A stretch of DNA of 64,000 nucleotides. Source: Flagellimonas algicola (GTDB lineage: Bacteria; Bacteroidota; Bacteroidia; Flavobacteriales; Flavobacteriaceae). Location of the stretch: positions 930,001-994,000 of the forward strand of contig NZ_VCNI01000002.1 of assembly GCF_005937185.1 (NCBI RefSeq), in the 5' to 3' direction. Below the pieces are notes generated by a model. That model searched no databases, was not told where the DNA came from, and saw only the letters and a list, made by a program, of their open reading frames with translations. Within the stretch, counting starts at the first letter, position 1; each line of letters starts with the position of its first letter. Shown one piece after another: positions 62,035-64,000 of the stretch. The position numbers and the translations under genes were made by a program.

Positions 62035-62463
62035 ATGGCAGCAAAAAGGTACACCATGTGGATTTTGTTGTATGGATTCTTCTTTGTTCTAGGTTTGATT
62101 CTGGCCTCTGTTGCAGCGCAGCAATATCAGAAGACCCAAAAATTGCTTGAAGAAGGCATTAGGACAACGGCTGTGGTCACTTCGCTTTTGACCAACAGTG
62201 ATAGCGATGGCAATACGTATACCCCAGTTTTTGAGTTCAAGGACCGATCCAACACCACCCAAACCTATAAAAGCCCAATTAGCTCCAGTCCGCCGGCGTA
62301 TCGTGTGGGAGATAAAGTGAAAATAGTCTATGACCGTAGTGATAGCACCAATGTAAAAACGGTTAATTTCTGGGGGCTCTATCGAGTCAGCGTCATCCTT
62401 TTCATGATTGCGTCGCCCCTGTTGGTCATAGGAGGCAGCTATTTGCTTTACACCTACAGATAA
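62035..62463 (+). CDS. DUF3592-type membrane protein
   Basis: The 142-residue protein has two membrane helices (about 8-28 and 115-139) flanking an extracytoplasmic beta domain: 'GIRTTAVVTSLLTNSDSDGN', 'YTPVFEFKDRS' and 'AYRVGDKVKIVYDRSDSTN'. This pattern is DUF3592. Its role is unknown. It is tightly linked to the small membrane protein upstream and lies 34 bp before the LpxH-like gene. Confidence 0.85.
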   Translation: MAAKRYTMWILLYGFFFVLGLILASVAAQQYQKTQKLLEEGIRTTAVVTSLLTNSDSDGNTYTPVFEFKDRSNTTQTYKSPISSSPPAYRVGDKVKIVYDRSDSTNVKTVNFWGLYRVSVILFMIASPLLVIGGSYLLYTYR

Positions 62464-62497
62464 GTTTCCGCTCAGTTATTGGTTATCTTTAACCCCA

Positions 62498-63265
62498 ATG
62501 AAAAACCTAGTAGTACCAGAAGGAAAGAAAGTCTATTTTGCCAGTGACAATCACTTGGGAGCACCCACCAACGAAGACAGTATGCCCAGGGAAAAAAAAT
62601 TCGTGGATTGGCTGGACTCCATTAAGCAGGATGCGGCAGCCATTTTTCTAATGGGGGACCTCTTTGATTTTTGGTTTGAATATAAGACCGTAGTCCCAAA
62701 AGGGTTTACCAGAACACTTGGCAAGCTGGCGGAACTTTCGGATATGGGTATCCAAATCACCTATTTTGTGGGCAATCATGACCTTTGGATGAATGGGTAT
62801 TTTGAGGAAGAACTAAACATTCCGGTCTACCACAAACCCCAGCAGTTTTTAATCAATAACACTTCTTTTTTTATTGGTCATGGCGACGGCTTGGGTCCTG
62901 ATGACAAGGGCTTCAAGCGGATGAAAAAAGTCTTTACCAACCCATTTGCCAAATGGTTGTTCAGATGGCTTCATCCAGATTTGGGTGTTCGTTTGGGAAA
63001 GCATCTTTCGGTCAACAATAAAATTATCTCAGGGGATGCGGATGCCAAGTTTCTGGGAGAAGACAAAGAATGGTTAGTGCTCTATGCCAAACGCAAGTTA
63101 GAACAACAGCATTACGACCATTTCATTTTTGGGCATAGACATCTTCCAATGGAAATCAAGCTCAATGAAAAGTCAACTTATACGAACCTAGGGGATTGGA
63201 TATCTTATTTTACCTATGCGGTATTTGATGGAGAGAAGCTGTTCTTAACCAAACTTCAGGATTAG
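62498..63265 (+). CDS. UDP-2,3-diacylglucosamine diphosphatase-like metallophosphoesterase
   Basis: The 255-residue protein has all metallophosphoesterase motifs: 'YFASDNHLGA' (D-x-H), 'IFLMGDLFDFWFEYK' (GD), 'YFVGNHDLWM' (GNHD), 'FFIGHGDGLGP' (GH) and 'FIFGHRHLP' (GHxH). The 'DLFDFWFEY' and 'HGDGL' segments are those of LpxH, which makes lipid X from UDP-2,3-diacylglucosamine in lipid A synthesis. Start of the first motif reads DNH rather than DxH with Leu/Val, as in Bacteroidota relatives. It overlaps the convergent MFS gene by 4 bp. Confidence 0.88.
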   Translation: MKNLVVPEGKKVYFASDNHLGAPTNEDSMPREKKFVDWLDSIKQDAAAIFLMGDLFDFWFEYKTVVPKGFTRTLGKLAELSDMGIQITYFVGNHDLWMNGYFEEELNIPVYHKPQQFLINNTSFFIGHGDGLGPDDKGFKRMKKVFTNPFAKWLFRWLHPDLGVRLGKHLSVNNKIISGDADAKFLGEDKEWLVLYAKRKLEQQHYDHFIFGHRHLPMEIKLNEKSTYTNLGDWISYFTYAVFDGEKLFLTKLQD

Positions 63266-64000
63266 TCCTTTTCGTGCTCAGCGATGTCTTTGGACAAATC
63301 CAATCGCCTAAAGCTTGGGGAAACAATGGCGGTTGTCCCTGTGGTCAATATGGTCATAACCCCTCCAAAGACCACTGCTGTTACCGTTCCTAAAAGCTTG
63401 GCCGCCAACCCACTCTCAAAAGCACCCAATTCATTGGAGGAACCTACAAAAATGGAATTGACCGAAGCGACACGCCCACGCATGTTATCAGGAGTTTTTA
63501 ATTGTAAAATGGTCTGTCTGATGATCATGGAAACCCCATCCACAGCGCCGCTTAAAAACAAGGCTGCAACAGACAGCCAAAAAGAGGTGGAAACCCCGAA
63601 AACGATAATACAGACCCCAAAAGCAAACACAGCCCACAACAATTTGCTCCCAGCGTTTTTGTGCAATGGAAATCTGGTGGACCCCAACATGGTTAGAGCA
63701 GCCCCAACAGCTGGTGCGGCCCTCAAAACACCAAATCCTTCTGAGCCCACATGCAAGATATCCTGGGCATAAATGGGAAGAAGGGCCACAGCTCCTCCAA
63801 ACAATACCGCAATCATGTCCAAGGTGAGAGCACCAAAAATGGCCTTGCTGCTAAAAACAAATTGCAGTCCATCCTTAAGACTTTGTATTACGGGTTCACC
63901 AATTTTGGGATTTAGAATGGGTTTTCTGGAAATCCGGAGGAGGAAAATGAGCGCGACCAATGAAAACCCAAAAATCAAACACATGGACCAATGCACCCCA
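63262..64000 (-). CDS. MFS exporter, partial (N-terminus beyond the window)
   Basis: The frame runs off the right edge, leaving about 246 codons of the C-terminal part. It has about seven membrane helices, including 'SKAIFGALTLDMIAVLFGGAVALLP', 'EGFGVLRAAPAVGAALTMLG' and 'GAVDGVSMIIRQTILQLKTP' with 'DNMRGRVASVNSIFVG'. These are typical of the MFS_3/EntS-like exporter group. Substrate unknown. The convergent LpxH-like gene overlaps its last 4 bp. Confidence 0.88.
   Translation of the reverse strand, partial: GVHWSMCLIFGFSLVALIFLLRISRKPILNPKIGEPVIQSLKDGLQFVFSSKAIFGALTLDMIAVLFGGAVALLPIYAQDILHVGSEGFGVLRAAPAVGAALTMLGSTRFPLHKNAGSKLLWAVFAFGVCIIVFGVSTSFWLSVAALFLSGAVDGVSMIIRQTILQLKTPDNMRGRVASVNSIFVGSSNELGAFESGLAAKLLGTVTAVVFGGVMTILTTGTTAIVSPSFRRLDLSKDIAEHEKD

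Overview
The window looks like chromosome of a marine member of the Flavobacteriaceae (Bacteroidota). The evidence is a SusC/SusD pair, a type IX secretion C-terminal tail, TAnnTTTG promoter boxes, no clear Shine-Dalgarno sequences, CarboxypepD_reg/TonB-type receptors, and housekeeping genes (lepA, rnpA, rbfA, dusB) of flavobacterial type. The species cannot be named from the sequence. Several genes have no ATG and start with TTG or GTG.

Layout. (1) 1-23.4 kb is ordinary core chromosome: a partial possible acetyltransferase, an NTF2-like protein, an FMN reductase and a Crp-type regulator; a small DYKAD-repeat protein; an alpha/beta hydrolase; three exported peptidases (S41, M1, S8) around rnpA; a metallo-beta-lactamase-fold hydrolase; an ion-homeostasis group (SulP transporter and UspA, divergent from a CPA1 antiporter); lepA, a TonB-type receptor, dusB, a LolC/E-like permease, rbfA, methylmalonyl-CoA epimerase and a tRNA with anticodon CAU. 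(2) 23.6-58.3 kb is a genomic island of about 34.6 kb in the 3' half of a tRNA-Ala(GGC) gene. It is bounded by a perfect 44-bp direct repeat, with a tyrosine recombinase just inside the left end and a shared 26-bp repeat inside both ends. A third, older tRNA 3' fragment (23450-23480) with its own terminator suggests an earlier insertion at the same tRNA. (3) 58.3-64 kb returns to core genes: UspA, GNAT, MATE, an enoyl-CoA hydratase-like protein, two small membrane proteins, an LpxH-type phosphoesterase and a partial MFS exporter.

The island has two halves. The left half (23.6-41.1 kb) is AT-rich and partly decayed. It holds a hydrolase/SRPBCC/AraC operon, relics of at least three genes, a lipoprotein built from two nearly identical 252-residue units plus a cupredoxin-like domain, a transporter membrane domain without an ATPase, a membrane-anchored AraC regulator, and a complete tripartite RND efflux operon. 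The RND pump lacks the usual Asp-Asp pair in TM4 and carries an Asp-Asp pair in TM10. The right half (41.4-57.5 kb) is one co-oriented polysaccharide utilization locus: SusC, SusD, a duplicated glycan-binding lipoprotein, a GH16 lipoprotein, a sugar porter, GH43, a GH120-like beta-helix protein, a GH26-like lipoprotein, a phytanoyl-CoA dioxygenase-family protein, a Gfo/Idh/MocA oxidoreductase and a LacI regulator. The enzyme set (GH26 + GH43 + GH120-like + a dehydrogenase of the dihydrodiol/D-xylose type) suggests a xylose-containing beta-glycan, possibly algal beta-1,3-xylan. This is inference.
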